From positions 1-31,268 of the forward strand of contig CBFDBT010000008.1 in NCBI GenBank assembly GCA_965603115.1: a stretch of 31,268 nt of DNA, read 5' to 3'. The position numbers and the translations under genes were made by a program. The notes under the pieces are model-generated. The model saw nothing but the letters and a program-made list of their open reading frames with translations, was not told the DNA's origin and did not search any database. The stretch is from CBFDBT01 sp965603115 (GTDB lineage: Bacteria > Pseudomonadota > Alphaproteobacteria > Sphingomonadales > Kordiimonadaceae). Positions 31,158 to 31,268 of the stretch are shown one piece after another. Position 1 is the stretch's first letter. Each line of letters starts with the position of its first letter.

Positions 31158-31268
31158 ATGGATAATTTTACATATATTGATGGTGAGATGTTTGCTGAAA
31201 ATGTCGCTCTTCTAACAATAGCTGATGCGGTCGGCACGCCGGTTTATGTTTATTCCACCTCTACCTTA
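31158..31268 (+). CDS. lysA: diaminopimelate decarboxylase, N-terminal fragment (continues past the window)
   Basis: Only 37 codons are present: MDNFTYIDGEMFAENVALLT, then IADAVGTPVYVYSTSTL. The VGTP-x-YVYS pattern is the beginning of the PLP-dependent DapDC/LysA barrel. The final step of lysine synthesis (meso-diaminopimelate to lysine) is expected. The location after argH and lptM supports the call. The ATG is at 31158, 29 bases after the lptM stop, with AGG (31144) and GGGG nearby as a ribosome site. The catalytic part is outside the window. Confidence 0.85.
   Translation, partial: MDNFTYIDGEMFAENVALLTIADAVGTPVYVYSTSTL

Noticed and set aside
1..31268. CRISPR arrays, toxin-antitoxin pairs, retrons, restriction systems
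   Set aside because: No regularly spaced repeats, reverse transcriptase, methylase or paired toxin genes were seen; the HNH protein is a stand-alone chromosomal type.

Overview
The window looks like a chromosome segment of a marine-type alphaproteobacterium of moderate GC (Kordiimonadales, Emcibacterales or Sneathiellales-like; no closer placement is possible by eye). The clues are an RcGTA-style terminase pair, a DUF6456 protein, the yqaA-dsbB-coq7 and argH-lptM-lysA gene orders, an HIG1 small protein next to a PduO-type cobalamin adenosyltransferase, etfBA next to hbd, and a TtpC-type TonB cluster with a DUF3450 protein.

Layout. 1-1450: the 5' end of an IS3-family orfA (minus strand) interrupted or abutted by a complete IS110-family element of the IS1111 type. 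It has 15-bp inverted repeats and a long 3' non-coding part that could encode a bridge RNA. 1450-2530: a non-coding stretch, then two small envelope proteins. 2525-6218: a compact phage or gene-transfer-agent (GTA) type module: terL and terS (minus), a DUF6456 protein (minus), a divergent XRE/S24-like repressor (plus) and a 58-aa protein (plus). Three similar palindromes (TAACC..GGTTA) lie at the divergent promoters and beside a TTGACA in front of terS, and an intrinsic terminator sits in the terS leader. No head, portal or tail genes follow. 6227-8142: a nitrilase and a TesB-type thioesterase. 8154-14498: a minus-strand TonB energy-transduction operon (DUF3450, TtpC, ExbB, two ExbDs, TonB, TPR protein) closed by a terminator, followed by a separate TonB-like gene. 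14499-15079: an AT-rich gap.

15080-19315: a small Cys-pair protein, a PabB-PabC fusion for p-aminobenzoate synthesis, a MAPEG membrane protein, an SRPBCC-like protein, an uncharacterised protein, a palindromic intergenic repeat and tRNA-Leu(CAA) with its terminator. 19437-22604: yqaA-dsbB-coq7, a periplasmic metallo-beta-lactamase-fold protein and an HNH endonuclease. 22727-27169: gluQRS, an HIG1 protein, a cobalamin adenosyltransferase, etfB-etfA and a 3-hydroxybutyryl-CoA dehydrogenase, which fits fatty-acid or hydroxybutyrate oxidation feeding the ubiquinone pool. 27233-31268: a GST, a double GNAT, a TlpA-like thioredoxin divergent from argH, then lptM and the start of lysA.

Most of the window is ordinary housekeeping content. 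The parts most worth a second look are the terS-terL/DUF6456/XRE module with its shared operators and leader terminator, and the IS1111 element with its possible guide RNA.
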